Source: Streptosporangium roseum DSM 43021
GTDB lineage: Bacteria; Actinomycetota; Actinomycetes; Streptosporangiales; Streptosporangiaceae
Direction: 5' to 3'
Length of the DNA: 64,000 nucleotides
Assembly: GCF_000024865.1 (NCBI RefSeq)
Contig: NC_013595.1
Span: forward strand, 9,114,001-9,178,000
Shown: in pieces, positions 1-8,633 of the stretch
Numbering within the stretch: the first letter of the stretch is position 1
Layout: each line of letters opens with the position of its first letter
Notes under the pieces: generated by a model
Seen by the model: only the letters and a program-made list of their open reading frames with translations
Databases searched by the model: none
What the model was told of the DNA's origin: nothing
Program-made: the position numbers and the translations under genes

Positions 1-300
1 GCCCTCGCCCCAGATGCGGGCCGGCAGGATGGCCTTGTGCCGGGCGTCGATGGGGTGGTCGCACACGGCCTGGCCGACCAGGTGGTTGGAGACCGCCCAC
101 ACCTTGAGGCCGTGCTCGGCCAGCACCGCTTGTTTGCGTTCGACGTAGGAGTCGTCGGCCAGGGCCTTGTCGACCTCGAAGTGATCGCCCCAGCAGGCGA
201 TCTCCAGGCCGTCGTAGCCCCACCCGGCGGCCAGCCGGCACACCTCCTCGAACGGCAGGTCGGCCCACTGGCCGGTGAACAGCGTGATGGGTCGGGTCAC
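1..300 (-). CDS. Sugar phosphate isomerase/epimerase, N-terminal 100 codons (partial)
   Basis: The visible N-terminus reads like the xylose isomerase-like TIM-barrel family: ITLFTGQWADLPFEEVCRL followed by GYDGLEIACWGDHFEV. These are the first strands of the barrel in sugar phosphate isomerases/epimerases. The reading frame runs off the left edge of the window. The GTG start overlaps the TGA stop of the upstream oxidoreductase by 4 bases (GTGA), so translation is probably coupled. As the last visible gene of a sugar-uptake operon, it probably isomerises or epimerises the oxidised sugar or inositol product. The exact substrate cannot be read from the sequence. Confidence 0.75.
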   Translation of the reverse strand, partial: MTRPITLFTGQWADLPFEEVCRLAAGWGYDGLEIACWGDHFEVDKALADDSYVERKQAVLAEHGLKVWAVSNHLVGQAVCDHPIDARHKAILPARIWGEG

Positions 301-1526
301 GATTCCTCCACAGGGGTGAAACGGCTTCCGTCGGCCGCGCTCGCCTCGACCGCGGCCAGCACCCGCTGCACCCGCAGCCCGTCGTCGAAGGACGGTACCG
401 GAGCGACACCGGCGGCGACCGCCTCGACGAAGTCCTTGATCTCATGGGTGAAGGTGTGCTCGTAGCCGAGCCCGTGACCGGGCGGCCACCACGCCGCCGC
501 GTAAGGATGCTCGGCCTCGGTGACGATGACCCGGCGGAACCCGGCATCGGCCGCGGGCAGGGTGTGATCGTGAAACCACAGCTCGTTCATCGCCTCGAAG
601 TCGAAGGCCAGGCTCCCCCGGGAGCCGTTGACCTCGATCCGCAGCGCGTTCTTCCGGCCGGTGGCGAACCGGGTCGCCTCGAACGAGCCCAGCGCGCCAC
701 CGCTGAAACGGCCGATGAACAGCGCCGCGTCATCGACGTCCACCGTCCCGGTGGCCACCGCGCCGCCTGCCGGGCCGTCTGCCGCGCCGCCGGCCGGGGC
801 GGTGGCGCCGGTGGCGCTCAGCCCGGCCGAGACCCCGGCCAGCGGACGCTCCGTGACGAAGGTCTCCGTCAGCGCCGACACCCCCGCCAGCAGCTCGCCG
901 GTGATGAACTGGGCGGTGTCGACGGCGTGCGCGCCGATGTCGCCCAGCGCGCCGGAACCGGCCCGCTCCCGCTGCAGCCGCCACACCAGCGGGAAGGCCG
1001 GATCGGCGATCCAGTCCTGCAGATACTGGGCGCGCACGTGGTGCAGCCGCCCCAGCCGGCCCTCGGCGACCCACCGGCGGGCCAGCGCGATCGCCGGCAC
1101 CCGCCGGTAGTTGAAGGCGACCATGGCATGCACCCCGCGCCCGGCCGCGGCGCGGGCGGCCGCGGCCATCGCCTCGGCCTCGGCCACGCTGTTGGCCAGC
1201 GGCTTCTCGCAGATGACGTGCTTGCCCGCCTCCAGCGCGGCGATCGCGATCTCGGCGTGGCTGTCGCCGGGGGTGCAGATGTCGACCACCTGCACGTCGT
1301 CCCGGGCGATCAGGTCACGCCAGTCGGTCTCGGCCGCCGCCCAGCCCAGGTCCCGGGCCGCGGCGGTGGTGGCCTCCTTCGAGCGGCCGCCCAGCGCCGC
1401 CATCACCGGCCGGACCGGCAGGTCGAAGAACGCGCCGACGCTGCGCCAGGCCTGTGAGTGCACCCGTCCCATGAACGCGTAGCCGACCATGCCGATCCCC
1501 AGCGTCGGCCTGTCGTCAGCGGCCAT
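297..1526 (-). CDS. Gfo/Idh/MocA family oxidoreductase
   Basis: A 409-residue NAD(P)-dependent sugar or inositol dehydrogenase. The N-terminal Rossmann fold starts at GIGMVGYAFMGRVHSQAW. The family's EKP signature is present in CEKPLANSVAEAEAM at about residue 108, with the catalytic Lys. The C-terminal half is the alpha/beta domain that binds substrate. A small Ala/Gly-rich stretch near residues 235-260 is longer than usual and is probably a surface loop. Its ATG overlaps the stop of the upstream binding-protein gene by one base, and its stop overlaps the next gene. Together with the RbsABC-like transporter it should oxidise the imported polyol or sugar; the substrate is unknown. Confidence 0.85.
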   Translation of the reverse strand: MAADDRPTLGIGMVGYAFMGRVHSQAWRSVGAFFDLPVRPVMAALGGRSKEATTAAARDLGWAAAETDWRDLIARDDVQVVDICTPGDSHAEIAIAALEAGKHVICEKPLANSVAEAEAMAAAARAAAGRGVHAMVAFNYRRVPAIALARRWVAEGRLGRLHHVRAQYLQDWIADPAFPLVWRLQRERAGSGALGDIGAHAVDTAQFITGELLAGVSALTETFVTERPLAGVSAGLSATGATAPAGGAADGPAGGAVATGTVDVDDAALFIGRFSGGALGSFEATRFATGRKNALRIEVNGSRGSLAFDFEAMNELWFHDHTLPAADAGFRRVIVTEAEHPYAAAWWPPGHGLGYEHTFTHEIKDFVEAVAAGVAPVPSFDDGLRVQRVLAAVEASAADGSRFTPVEES

Positions 1527-2587
1527 CAGGACTCGAATCCCAGCGGCAGGTACTTCGCCACGTTGTCCTTGGTGATGGTCTCGGAGGCCAGCGTGATCGA
1601 CTGCGGCACCTGGTTCTCCAGCAGATCGCTCATCCCCTTGCCCTGCGCGATCAACCGGGCCAGCTTCACCGCCGAGGCGGCCATCGTCGGGCTGTAGGTC
1701 ACGGTGGCCTTCAACACCCCGCTGTCGGCCTGGATCTCCCGCATCGCGTTGGCCGATCCGGCCCCACCCACCATGAAGAACTCGCTGCGACCGGCCTCCT
1801 TGACCGCCGCCAGCACCCCGATGCCCTGGTCGTCGTCGTGGTTCCAGATCGCGTCGATCTTCTTGTGCGCCTGCAGCAGGTTGCTGGTCACCTTCGTGCC
1901 CGACTCCACCGTGAACTGCGCGTCCTGCTTGGCCGTCACCTTGAACCCGTACGTCTTCAGCGCGTCCTCGAAGCCCTTGCTGCGATCCTGGGTCAGCGGC
2001 AGCGTCGCGATGCCCTGGATCTCCAGGATCACCGGGTCGGCCACCCCCTTGTCCTTGAGCGTCTTGCCGATGTAATGCCCGGCCGCGACCCCCATGCCGT
2101 AGTTGTCGCCGCCGATCCAGGTGCGATACGACAGCTTGTCCGGGAAGACCCGGTCCAGGTTGATCACCGGGATGCCCGCGTCGGAGGCCTGACGGGCGAT
2201 CTGGTTGAGCTGCTGGCCGTCGTTGGGCAGGATCACCAGCGCGGCGACCTTCGCCGCGATCAGCGACTCCACCGCCGAGATCTGCGCGTTGATGTCGTTG
2301 GTCGGCTCGACCGGCTTGAACTCCACATCGCTGTACTGCTTGGCCGCGGCCTCGGCGTTCTTGGCGATCGCGGCGATCCAGCCGTGATCGGCCGCCGGCG
2401 CCGAGAACCCGATGACGACCTTGTCACCGGGGGCATCGTTGCCGCCGGTGGCCGCCGGTGCCGGTGCCGCGCTGGAGGCGGCTGCCTCGGGGGCCGGGGT
2501 GTTGCCGGTGCACGCGGTCACCAGCGCGCCGGCGCCGATGACGGCTCCACCGACCAGGAAACCCCGACGGGCGACTCTTTCTGTCAT
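1526..2587 (-). CDS. Sugar ABC transporter substrate-binding lipoprotein (RbsB-like)
   Basis: The protein starts MTERVARRGFLVGGAV and carries a twin-arginine-like RR-x-F-L motif plus a lipobox (LVTAC), so it is probably exported by Tat and anchored as a lipoprotein. The mature part is a Peripla_BP_4 fold of the ribose/galactose-binding type, beginning with KVVIGFSAPAADHGWIA. The start is placed at the second ATG because GAAGGAG then lies 7 bases upstream; the ATG two codons earlier sits almost on the ribosome-binding site. It is separated from the permease gene by about 190 bases containing a strong hairpin. That layout suits differential expression of the binding protein. Confidence 0.88.
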   Translation of the reverse strand: MTERVARRGFLVGGAVIGAGALVTACTGNTPAPEAAASSAAPAPAATGGNDAPGDKVVIGFSAPAADHGWIAAIAKNAEAAAKQYSDVEFKPVEPTNDINAQISAVESLIAAKVAALVILPNDGQQLNQIARQASDAGIPVINLDRVFPDKLSYRTWIGGDNYGMGVAAGHYIGKTLKDKGVADPVILEIQGIATLPLTQDRSKGFEDALKTYGFKVTAKQDAQFTVESGTKVTSNLLQAHKKIDAIWNHDDDQGIGVLAAVKEAGRSEFFMVGGAGSANAMREIQADSGVLKATVTYSPTMAASAVKLARLIAQGKGMSDLLENQVPQSITLASETITKDNVAKYLPLGFES

Positions 2588-2730
2588 GACCATGCTCCTT
2601 CGCGGAGGGGAAGACCGGTTTTTCGGAGGGGAGGACTGCTTCGGGAAGGCTTTTCGGAAGGGGACGGATCCGGATCCGGCAGCGGCCCGAGGGCCGGGAC
2701 CGGACGGTGACGGATCCGTCGGTGAGCGGG

Positions 2731-2778
2731 CGCCCCCGCCCGCCGCGGGCCCCTGACGGTCCGCGGCGGGCGGGGGCG
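2731..2778 (-). terminator. Perfect 18-bp stem-loop between permease and binding-protein genes
   Basis: Arms at 2731-2748 and 2761-2778 are perfect inverted repeats of 18 bp around a 12-base loop. On the minus strand the hairpin begins directly after the permease stop codon. It has no T tract. It may be a terminator/attenuator or an mRNA-stabilising stem inside the operon. Confidence 0.6.
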
Positions 2779-3903
2779 TCAGGTCGAGGAGCGGAGGCTG
2801 CGCCGCTGCAGCAGCACGGCCACCACGATGATCAGGCCCTTGGCGATCAGCTGATCGCTGGTGTTGAGCCCGTTGAGAATGAACAGATTCGTGATCACCG
2901 TGAAGATCAGCAGACCCAGGATCGACCCGACGATCGACCCCCGGCCCCCCGTCAGCAACGTCCCCCCGATGATCACCGCGGCGATCGCGTCCAGCTCGTA
3001 CAGATCCCCGTGCGTGGAGGAACCCGTGGTGGTCCGCGCCATGATCAACACTGCCGCGATGCCACAGCACAACCCCGACAGCGCATACAGCCACACCGTG
3101 TGCCGCCGCACGTCGATGCCCGCCAGCCGCGCCGCCTCCGGATTGCCGCCCACCGCGAAGGTGCGCCGGCCGAACGTGGTGCGGTTCAGCAGCACCCAGC
3201 CCGCCACCACCACGACCGCGAACACGTAGACCAGCACCGGGACGCCCAGCACCCTGGTGGTCGACAGCTCCACGATCATCTCGTTGCCCTGCTGCACCAG
3301 CTGGGTCTTGCGATCCGACATCCGCTGGGCCAGCCCGCGGGCGGCCACCAGCATCGCCAGCGTCGCGATGAACGGCACCAGCCGCCCGTAGGCGATCAGC
3401 CACCCGTTGACCAGCCCCGCCCCGGTCCCGACCAGCACCGCACAGACGATCATCACCAGCGGCCCGTAGGACTGGGTGGCCAGCGTGGTCGCCCACACCG
3501 ACGCCAGAGCCATCACCGCCCCCACCGACAGATCGATCCCGCCACCGATGATCACGAAGGTCGCGCCCACCGTGATCACCCCGATCGTGGCCGCCAGCGC
3601 CAGGATGCTCACCAGGTTGGAGGTGCTGGCGAAGGTGTCGGGCACGGTCACCAGCCCGACCACCGTCAGCAGCGCCAGCGCCGCCACCAGCCCCAGATGC
3701 GGCACCTCCCCCAGCCGGGCCAGCGGGCCGGAAGGCCCGGCGGACCGGTGTCCGGACGCCTCGACCCGGCCGCGCTCATCGGCGGGCGCCTTCACCGCCT
3801 CCCCCGGAGGCTGCACGCTCTCCGCCGGACTCCGGACGGCCTCCACCGGACTCTGGGCAGCTTTCGCCGGGCTCGCGGGAGCCTGGCCTTGCGGGTCGCT
3901 CAC
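2779..3903 (-). CDS. Sugar ABC transporter permease (RbsC-like)
   Basis: A BPD_transp_2 family membrane protein of 374 residues with about ten hydrophobic segments from residue 75 on. It contains the conserved GGGIDLSVGAVMALASV motif and the later GGTLLTGGRGSIVGSILG segment typical of ribose/xylose permeases. The first 65 residues are an unusual cytoplasmic extension rich in Pro, Ala and Glu, with a loose repeat of the form SPVEAV/SPAESV/PPGEAV. The GTG start overlaps the ATPase stop by 4 bases. It forms the membrane channel with the neighbouring ATPase and binding protein. Confidence 0.87.
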   Translation of the reverse strand: MSDPQGQAPASPAKAAQSPVEAVRSPAESVQPPGEAVKAPADERGRVEASGHRSAGPSGPLARLGEVPHLGLVAALALLTVVGLVTVPDTFASTSNLVSILALAATIGVITVGATFVIIGGGIDLSVGAVMALASVWATTLATQSYGPLVMIVCAVLVGTGAGLVNGWLIAYGRLVPFIATLAMLVAARGLAQRMSDRKTQLVQQGNEMIVELSTTRVLGVPVLVYVFAVVVVAGWVLLNRTTFGRRTFAVGGNPEAARLAGIDVRRHTVWLYALSGLCCGIAAVLIMARTTTGSSTHGDLYELDAIAAVIIGGTLLTGGRGSIVGSILGLLIFTVITNLFILNGLNTSDQLIAKGLIIVVAVLLQRRSLRSST

Positions 3904-5408
3904 AGCGCACTGCCTTCCATGATCATGTCCAGTACTCGATGTTCGTCCAGGTCACCGGCGTCGGCCTCGTGGATGACCGTGCCCTCCCGGATCACCAGCA
4001 CCCGGTCGGCCAGGCCGAGCACCTCGGGCACCTCGCTGGAGACCAGCAGCACCCCGATCCCCTCGTCGGCCAGCTTGCGGATGACCGCGTACAGCTCCGC
4101 CCGCGCGCCGACGTCCACCCCGCGGGTCGGCTCGTCCAGCAGCAGCAGCTTGCGGCCGTTGAGCAGCCAGCGCGCCAGCACCGCCTTCTGCTGGTTGCCA
4201 CCCGACAGCGTCTTGACCGGCCGGTCCGGATCGGGCGGGCGGATGTCCAGCGTCTCCACCAGAGCGCGCGCGTCCGCGGCCTCGCGGCGCCGGTCCAGCC
4301 AGCCGAACCGGGAGTAGCGGCCGAGGCTGGCCAGCGAGATGTTGCGCGCCACGCTCTGCTCCAGCAGCAGCGCCTGGGCCTTGCGCTCCTCCGGGGCCAG
4401 GCCCATGCCCAGCCTGACGGTCTCGGCCGTGCCGCCGCGCCGTACCCGCCGGCCCTCCAGCACGACGGTGCCCGAGAAGCGGCGCGCGCCGTAGACCGCC
4501 TCGATGATCTCCGAACGGCCCGAGCCGACCAGCCCGGCCAGCCCCACGATCTCCCCCGCCCGCACCGCGAAGGAGACGTCGGCGAACACGCCCGGGACGG
4601 TGAGCCCCTCGACCCGCAGCACCTCCTCCCCCGTCGCGGGCGCCTCAGGGCGCGGCGGGAAGACGTGCTCGACGTTGCGGCCGGTCATCAACGCCACGAT
4701 CTGCCGCGTCGGGGTCTCCCGGGCCGGCAGTCCCACCGCCACCGTGCGGCCGTCCTTGAGCACCGTCACCCGGTCGCCGATCTCCCGGATCTCCTCCAGC
4801 CGATGGGAGATGTAGACCACCGCCACCCCCTGGGCGGTCAGCTCCCGGATGATCCGGAACAGGTTGTCCACCTCGTCATGGGCCAGCGCCGCCGACGGCT
4901 CGTCCATGATGATCAACCGGGTGTCGTGCGACAGCGCCCGCGCCATGCTGACCACCTGCCTGGCCGCCGGCGACAGCCGCCCCACCTGCGTCGTCGGCCG
5001 GATCTCCCCGTGCCCCAGCCGTTCCAGCAGCGCCCGGGTAGCCCGGTTGGCCTCCCCCTGACCGACGAACCCCAGCCGGGCCGGCTCATGACCGAGGAAG
5101 ACGTTCTCGGCCACGCTCAACCCCTCCACCAGGTCCAGCTCCTGGTAGATCGTGGAGATACCCAGCCGGATCGCCGCGATCGGGCTGCTCAGCCGTACCG
5201 GCTCACCGCCCAGGGTGATGGTGCCCTCGTCCGGCTGGTGCGCGCCCGCGAGAGTCTTGATCAGGGTGGACTTGCCCGCACCGTTCTGTCCGAGCAGGCA
5301 GTGCACCTCACCGGGCAGCACCTCCAGATCGACGCCGTCGAGCGCGCGGACACCGGGGAACTGCTTGACGATCCCCTTCATCAGCAACAAGGGACTGTTT
5401 TCGGACAT
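3900..5408 (-). CDS. Sugar ABC transporter ATP-binding protein (RbsA-like)
   Basis: A two-cassette ATPase of the RbsA/XylG type. The first Walker A is GQNGAGKSTLIK and the first Walker B is RLIIMDEPSAAL. The second cassette carries LSGGNQQKAVLARWL and LLLLDEPTRGVDVG, with the degenerate second P-loop region GLVGSGRSEIIE that is usual in this family. The start is set at MSENSPLLLMKG, 6-7 bases after an AGG. An upstream ATG at 5429 would add seven residues and overlap the ROK stop as ATGA, so it remains possible. It energises sugar uptake with the downstream permease and binding protein. Confidence 0.87.
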   Translation of the reverse strand: MSENSPLLLMKGIVKQFPGVRALDGVDLEVLPGEVHCLLGQNGAGKSTLIKTLAGAHQPDEGTITLGGEPVRLSSPIAAIRLGISTIYQELDLVEGLSVAENVFLGHEPARLGFVGQGEANRATRALLERLGHGEIRPTTQVGRLSPAARQVVSMARALSHDTRLIIMDEPSAALAHDEVDNLFRIIRELTAQGVAVVYISHRLEEIREIGDRVTVLKDGRTVAVGLPARETPTRQIVALMTGRNVEHVFPPRPEAPATGEEVLRVEGLTVPGVFADVSFAVRAGEIVGLAGLVGSGRSEIIEAVYGARRFSGTVVLEGRRVRRGGTAETVRLGMGLAPEERKAQALLLEQSVARNISLASLGRYSRFGWLDRRREAADARALVETLDIRPPDPDRPVKTLSGGNQQKAVLARWLLNGRKLLLLDEPTRGVDVGARAELYAVIRKLADEGIGVLLVSSEVPEVLGLADRVLVIREGTVIHEADAGDLDEHRVLDMIMEGSAL

Positions 5409-5425
5409 GAGGCCTCGCTGGTTGT

Positions 5426-6607
5426 TCATGGAGCCGAGAAAACGTGGTCGCTGCAGAGCCGGGCCGCGCCGATCACTCCGGCGCTGTCGCCGAGCTCCGA
5501 CAGCACGATGGGCAGGTTGCCCGTCGCCAGGGGCAGCGACCGGCGGTAGACGACGCTTCTGATCTCCGCCAGCAGCAGGTGGCCCAGCCGGGCCACGCCT
5601 CCGGCGACGATCACAAGGCCGGGGTTGAAGAAGCTGACGAGCCCGGCCAGCACCAGGCCGACCCGGTGGCCGCCGTCACGGATCAGCCGCACCGCCTCGG
5701 CGTCGCCCAGCGCGGCCGCCGCGGCGACGTCCTCGCCGGTGAGCGTGCCCGTCCGCCGGAGCCGCTCACCGAGGTACGGCGAGCGCTCGGCGGCGGCCGT
5801 GGCCTCCCTGGCGAGAGCGGCACCGCCGAAATAGGCCTCAAGACAGCCGGCGTTGCCGCAGGCGCAGATGGGGCCGGCGTCGTCGACGCGGATGTGGCCG
5901 ATGTCGCCGGCGCTGCCGGAGACACCCCGGTAGATCTTGCCGTCCACCACGATCCCGCAGCCGATCCCGGTGCCGATCTTGACGAAGAGAAAGTCGTCGA
6001 CCTGCTTGGCCAGCCCCGCGTGGAGCTCGCCGAGGGCCATGATGTTGACGTCGTTGTCGACCACCACGGGACAGCCGAGCTCCTGCCCGAGCGTCTCCCT
6101 GACGGGGTAGCGGTCCCAGCCGGGCATGATCGGCGGCGCGACCGGCACTCCCTCCCGGAAGCTGACCGGCCCGGGGACGCCGATCCCCGCTCCGTGGAGC
6201 TGGGTGAACAGTCCCTGGTCGCGCAGCTTGGCGAGCATCTCGGTGGCCCGGTCCAGCACGGCCACCGGTCCGTCGCGCACGTCGCAGGGCTCGCTCGCGC
6301 GGCCGAGGACCTCCAGCCCGCCGTCGGTGACGGCCACGTCGACCGAGGTGGCGCCGACGTCGATGCCGGCGAACCGCATGGTCGCGGCCAGCCGTACCAT
6401 GCCCGACCTGCGTCCGCCGCGCGAGGCCGCCAGGCCCGCCTGCTCGACCAGCCGCAGCTCGACCAGCCGGTCGAGTTCGAGGTTGAGCCTGGAGCGTGAG
6501 AGCTCGGCCACGTCGCCGAGCTCGGCACGCGACCGCGCCCGCTCTCGCAGCAGCCGGAGCAGCGCGGCCTGGTGGGGGTTCTCCGGCCGAGCGGTAATGC
6601 GCTTCAC
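5426..6607 (-). CDS. ROK family transcriptional regulator
   Basis: A NagC/XylR-type repressor of 393 residues. A winged helix-turn-helix occupies about residues 10-70 (HQAALLRLLRERARSRAELG). The ROK sugar-kinase-like domain follows, with GIDVGATSVDVAV, the DNDVNIMALGE segment and the zinc motif CACGNAGCLEAY. The GTG start has GGAGG 5 bases upstream. It is the first gene of the sugar operon, so it most likely senses the imported sugar and represses its own operon. An 18-bp inverted repeat about 75-120 bases upstream is a good operator candidate. Confidence 0.85.
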   Translation of the reverse strand: MKRITARPENPHQAALLRLLRERARSRAELGDVAELSRSRLNLELDRLVELRLVEQAGLAASRGGRRSGMVRLAATMRFAGIDVGATSVDVAVTDGGLEVLGRASEPCDVRDGPVAVLDRATEMLAKLRDQGLFTQLHGAGIGVPGPVSFREGVPVAPPIMPGWDRYPVRETLGQELGCPVVVDNDVNIMALGELHAGLAKQVDDFLFVKIGTGIGCGIVVDGKIYRGVSGSAGDIGHIRVDDAGPICACGNAGCLEAYFGGAALAREATAAAERSPYLGERLRRTGTLTGEDVAAAAALGDAEAVRLIRDGGHRVGLVLAGLVSFFNPGLVIVAGGVARLGHLLLAEIRSVVYRRSLPLATGNLPIVLSELGDSAGVIGAARLCSDHVFSAP

Positions 6608-6679
6608 AGCACCTCCGCAGTGGGAGTTGGTGTGCAGAAGCTAACCCCCTTCTGCTCGCGTTGTGAAGGCTTTTATCGA

Positions 6680-6725
6680 AATGTCCGCCAACTTTTGCAG
6701 ATTTCCACAAAAGTCGGCGGACATT
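6680..6725. promoter_or_regulatory. 18-bp imperfect inverted repeat, candidate ROK operator
   Basis: Arms at 6680-6697 and 6708-6725 pair over 18 bases with one mismatch and a 10-base loop. The inner ends form TTTTG...CAAAA. It lies 73 bases upstream of the ROK regulator start, in the only gap before the sugar operon. ROK repressors bind AT-rich dyads, so autoregulation is the natural inference. Confidence 0.5.
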
Positions 6726-6732
6726 GGCCGGG

Positions 6733-6800
6733 TGGCACGGGAAGCGGGAAGCGGGACGCGAGGCACGGGAAGCGGGACGCGAGGCACGGGAAGCGGGGAC
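6733..6800. repeat. Short tandem repeat, about 21-bp unit
   Basis: The unit GGCACGGGAAGCGGGACGCG is repeated about three times, with a partial first copy, in the non-coding stretch upstream of the ROK gene. No coding function is evident. Confidence 0.6.
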
Positions 6801-7091
6801 GCGGGGTCAGCTCACCGCGCGAGCTTCTACTGCCAACCGGCGTGCCAGGGGCTTGAACACCCGGACGCCGGAGGACCCGGTGCAGCCCTCCGCCGGGGCC
6901 ACGGGGTCAGGTCGGCACCGAGGGACAGGCCGCCCTTGCCTGCGTAGGTCGCGGTGAGGACAGTCGCGACGAGGACATGGGAGGCGCCGGCGCCCGCGGC
7001 GTGTCCCGAGGCCGTAGTCGAGGCCGTGGTCGAGGCCGTGGTCGAGGCCGTGGTCGAGGCCGCTCCCGAGCGGCCGGTCGCGCCGGGTGGG
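6801..7091. other. Gene-less stretch with a 12-bp tandem repeat
   Basis: No convincing gene lies between the ROK promoter region and the CGNR gene. At 7008-7067 the 12-mer GAGGCCGTGGTC is repeated four times in tandem, followed by a decayed fifth copy. This sits just downstream of the CGNR stop. Apparent ORFs across it are only translations of the repeat. Confidence 0.5.
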
Positions 7092-7694
7092 TCAGCCGGC
7101 GTCCGCGGCGCGCTGACGGCGGTAGTGCCGGGCGGCCCTGGCGCGGTTGCCGCAGGACGGCTTGCACCACTCCTGCAGGCCGTGCTCCTTGAGGAAGTAC
7201 CGCACGCAGCGCGGTGCGGCACAGGCCCGCAGCCGCTCGCGCTCCGGACCGGCCAGAAACTCGATGGCGGCGCGGGCGAGGGCCGCCACGATCCGCAGGC
7301 CCGAGTCGCGCTCCGCGGACAGCAGCCGGGCCTCGGGGAGCGACTCACCGGGCCAGTCGAGCTGCGGGGCGACCAGCTCCCGGGCGGCGGCCGCGTTGAG
7401 GAGAGCCAGTGCCCGGTCGGCGGGCATCAGGCGGTGGGCGTCCGCCGGGCTGGCCGGCGCGGGGCTCACGGCCCGGGCGAACAGCGCGCGTACGGCCTGC
7501 CGCAGTTCGACGATCTCGTCCATGAGGGCGTCGTCGGCCTCGAAGCCGCCGGCGACGCCGCAGCCGGTCAGCAGGCCGGCACGCTCCCCGAGCCAGCGGG
7601 TCGTGCCCTCGGCGGTGGCCAGGTCGTCGGCGACACCGCCGTCCCCGTCGTGGCGGACCGTGCTCGCCAGCTCCAGCGCCAGACGACGCTCCAT
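7092..7694 (-). CDS. CGNR zinc finger regulator (ABATE domain)
   Basis: A protein of about 200 residues with an N-terminal ABATE domain (LALELASTVRHDGDG) and a C-terminal CGNR zinc finger. The finger shows C-RYFLKEH followed by WCKPSCGNRARAARHYRR. Family members are putative stress-responsive DNA-binding regulators in actinobacteria. The start is the internal ATG at 7694, preceded by GGAGGAGG; a longer frame has no such signal. It is divergent from the metallophosphoesterase across 131 bases that hold a perfect palindrome, so it may control that promoter. The biological signal is unknown. Confidence 0.8.
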   Translation of the reverse strand: MERRLALELASTVRHDGDGGVADDLATAEGTTRWLGERAGLLTGCGVAGGFEADDALMDEIVELRQAVRALFARAVSPAPASPADAHRLMPADRALALLNAAAARELVAPQLDWPGESLPEARLLSAERDSGLRIVAALARAAIEFLAGPERERLRACAAPRCVRYFLKEHGLQEWCKPSCGNRARAARHYRRQRAADAG

Positions 7695-7740
7695 GCCCCT
7701 CCTCCGCGCACCCGAATCCTCAGCCGTCACATTACCTTAC

Positions 7741-7766
7741 TAACGGAGAAACGAAATTCTCCGTTA
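7741..7766. promoter_or_regulatory. 10-bp perfect dyad in divergent promoter region
   Basis: TAACGGAGAA at 7741-7750 is repeated in inverse as TTCTCCGTTA at 7757-7766 with a 6-base spacer. It lies midway between the CGNR regulator start and the metallophosphoesterase start, and is more AT-rich than its surroundings. A regulator-binding site is the likely reading. Confidence 0.5.
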
Positions 7767-7825
7767 TGGTGATCCACCATCACCCCGGCGGGCCGTTTCC
7801 GCCGCAGCAGAGGGAAGGACCGACG

Positions 7826-8569
7826 ATGACGACACTGCTGGCACAGATCAGCGACCTGCACCTGGACGGCAGCGAGCGGGCGACCCGGCGCGCCACCCGC
7901 GTCATGGACTACCTGCGGGCACTGCCGCACGCCGTCGACGCCCTCCTGGTCACCGGGGACATCGCCGACCACGGCACGGAGGCCGAGTACGAAGAGGCGG
8001 CCCGCATCCTGTCCGCGCCCTTCCCCGTGCTCACCTGTCCCGGCAACCACGACGCGCGCCCGGCCTACCGCAAGGCGCTGCTGGGCGAACCGGCCGCCGA
8101 CGGCCCGATCAACCGGGTGCACCACGTCACCGGCACCGCCATCCTGATGTGCGACTCCACCATCCCCGGACGCGACGAGGGGCGCCTTGACGCCGAAACC
8201 CTGGACTGGATCGACACCACGCTCGCCGGCCTCCCGGAGGGCACTCCGGCGCTCATCGCCTTCCACCAGCCGCCGGTCGAGCTCCACCACCCGCTGCCCG
8301 ACTCCGGGATGCTCCGGCGGCCCGAAGACCTCGCCGCCCTGCTCGACGCGCACCCCCGGGTGGCCGCGGTCGTCACCGGCCACGCCCACACCGCCGCCGC
8401 CTCCACGTTCGCCGGGCGCCCCCTGATCGTCGGACCGGCGATCACCTGGACTCTCCGCCTGCCCTGGGAAGGCGACCGTCCCGCGGACCGCGACCAGCCT
8501 CCCGGCCTCGCCTTCCACGTCCTGACCGAAGATCTCCGGCTGACCACCCACTACCGCGTCGTGCTCTGA
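7826..8569 (+). CDS. Calcineurin-like metallophosphoesterase (CpdA-like)
   Basis: A 247-residue metallophosphoesterase with all core dimetal motifs: SDLHLDG, VTGDIADHG, CPGNHDARPAY, an H in IAFHQPP, and VTGHAHTAA. It is closest in layout to CpdA-like 3',5'-cyclic nucleotide phosphodiesterases. The chosen ATG has GGAAGG 8 bases upstream; a longer frame upstream lacks a signal. The real substrate could be cAMP, another cyclic nucleotide or a phosphodiester, and cannot be decided here. It is divergently transcribed from the CGNR regulator. Confidence 0.82.
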   Translation: MTTLLAQISDLHLDGSERATRRATRVMDYLRALPHAVDALLVTGDIADHGTEAEYEEAARILSAPFPVLTCPGNHDARPAYRKALLGEPAADGPINRVHHVTGTAILMCDSTIPGRDEGRLDAETLDWIDTTLAGLPEGTPALIAFHQPPVELHHPLPDSGMLRRPEDLAALLDAHPRVAAVVTGHAHTAAASTFAGRPLIVGPAITWTLRLPWEGDRPADRDQPPGLAFHVLTEDLRLTTHYRVVL

Positions 8570-8633
8570 CCCACCGTCCGCACCGGCGTCCTGGCAGCGC
8601 CGTGGTCCCCCTGAGCGCCGCCCCGGAGGCACC

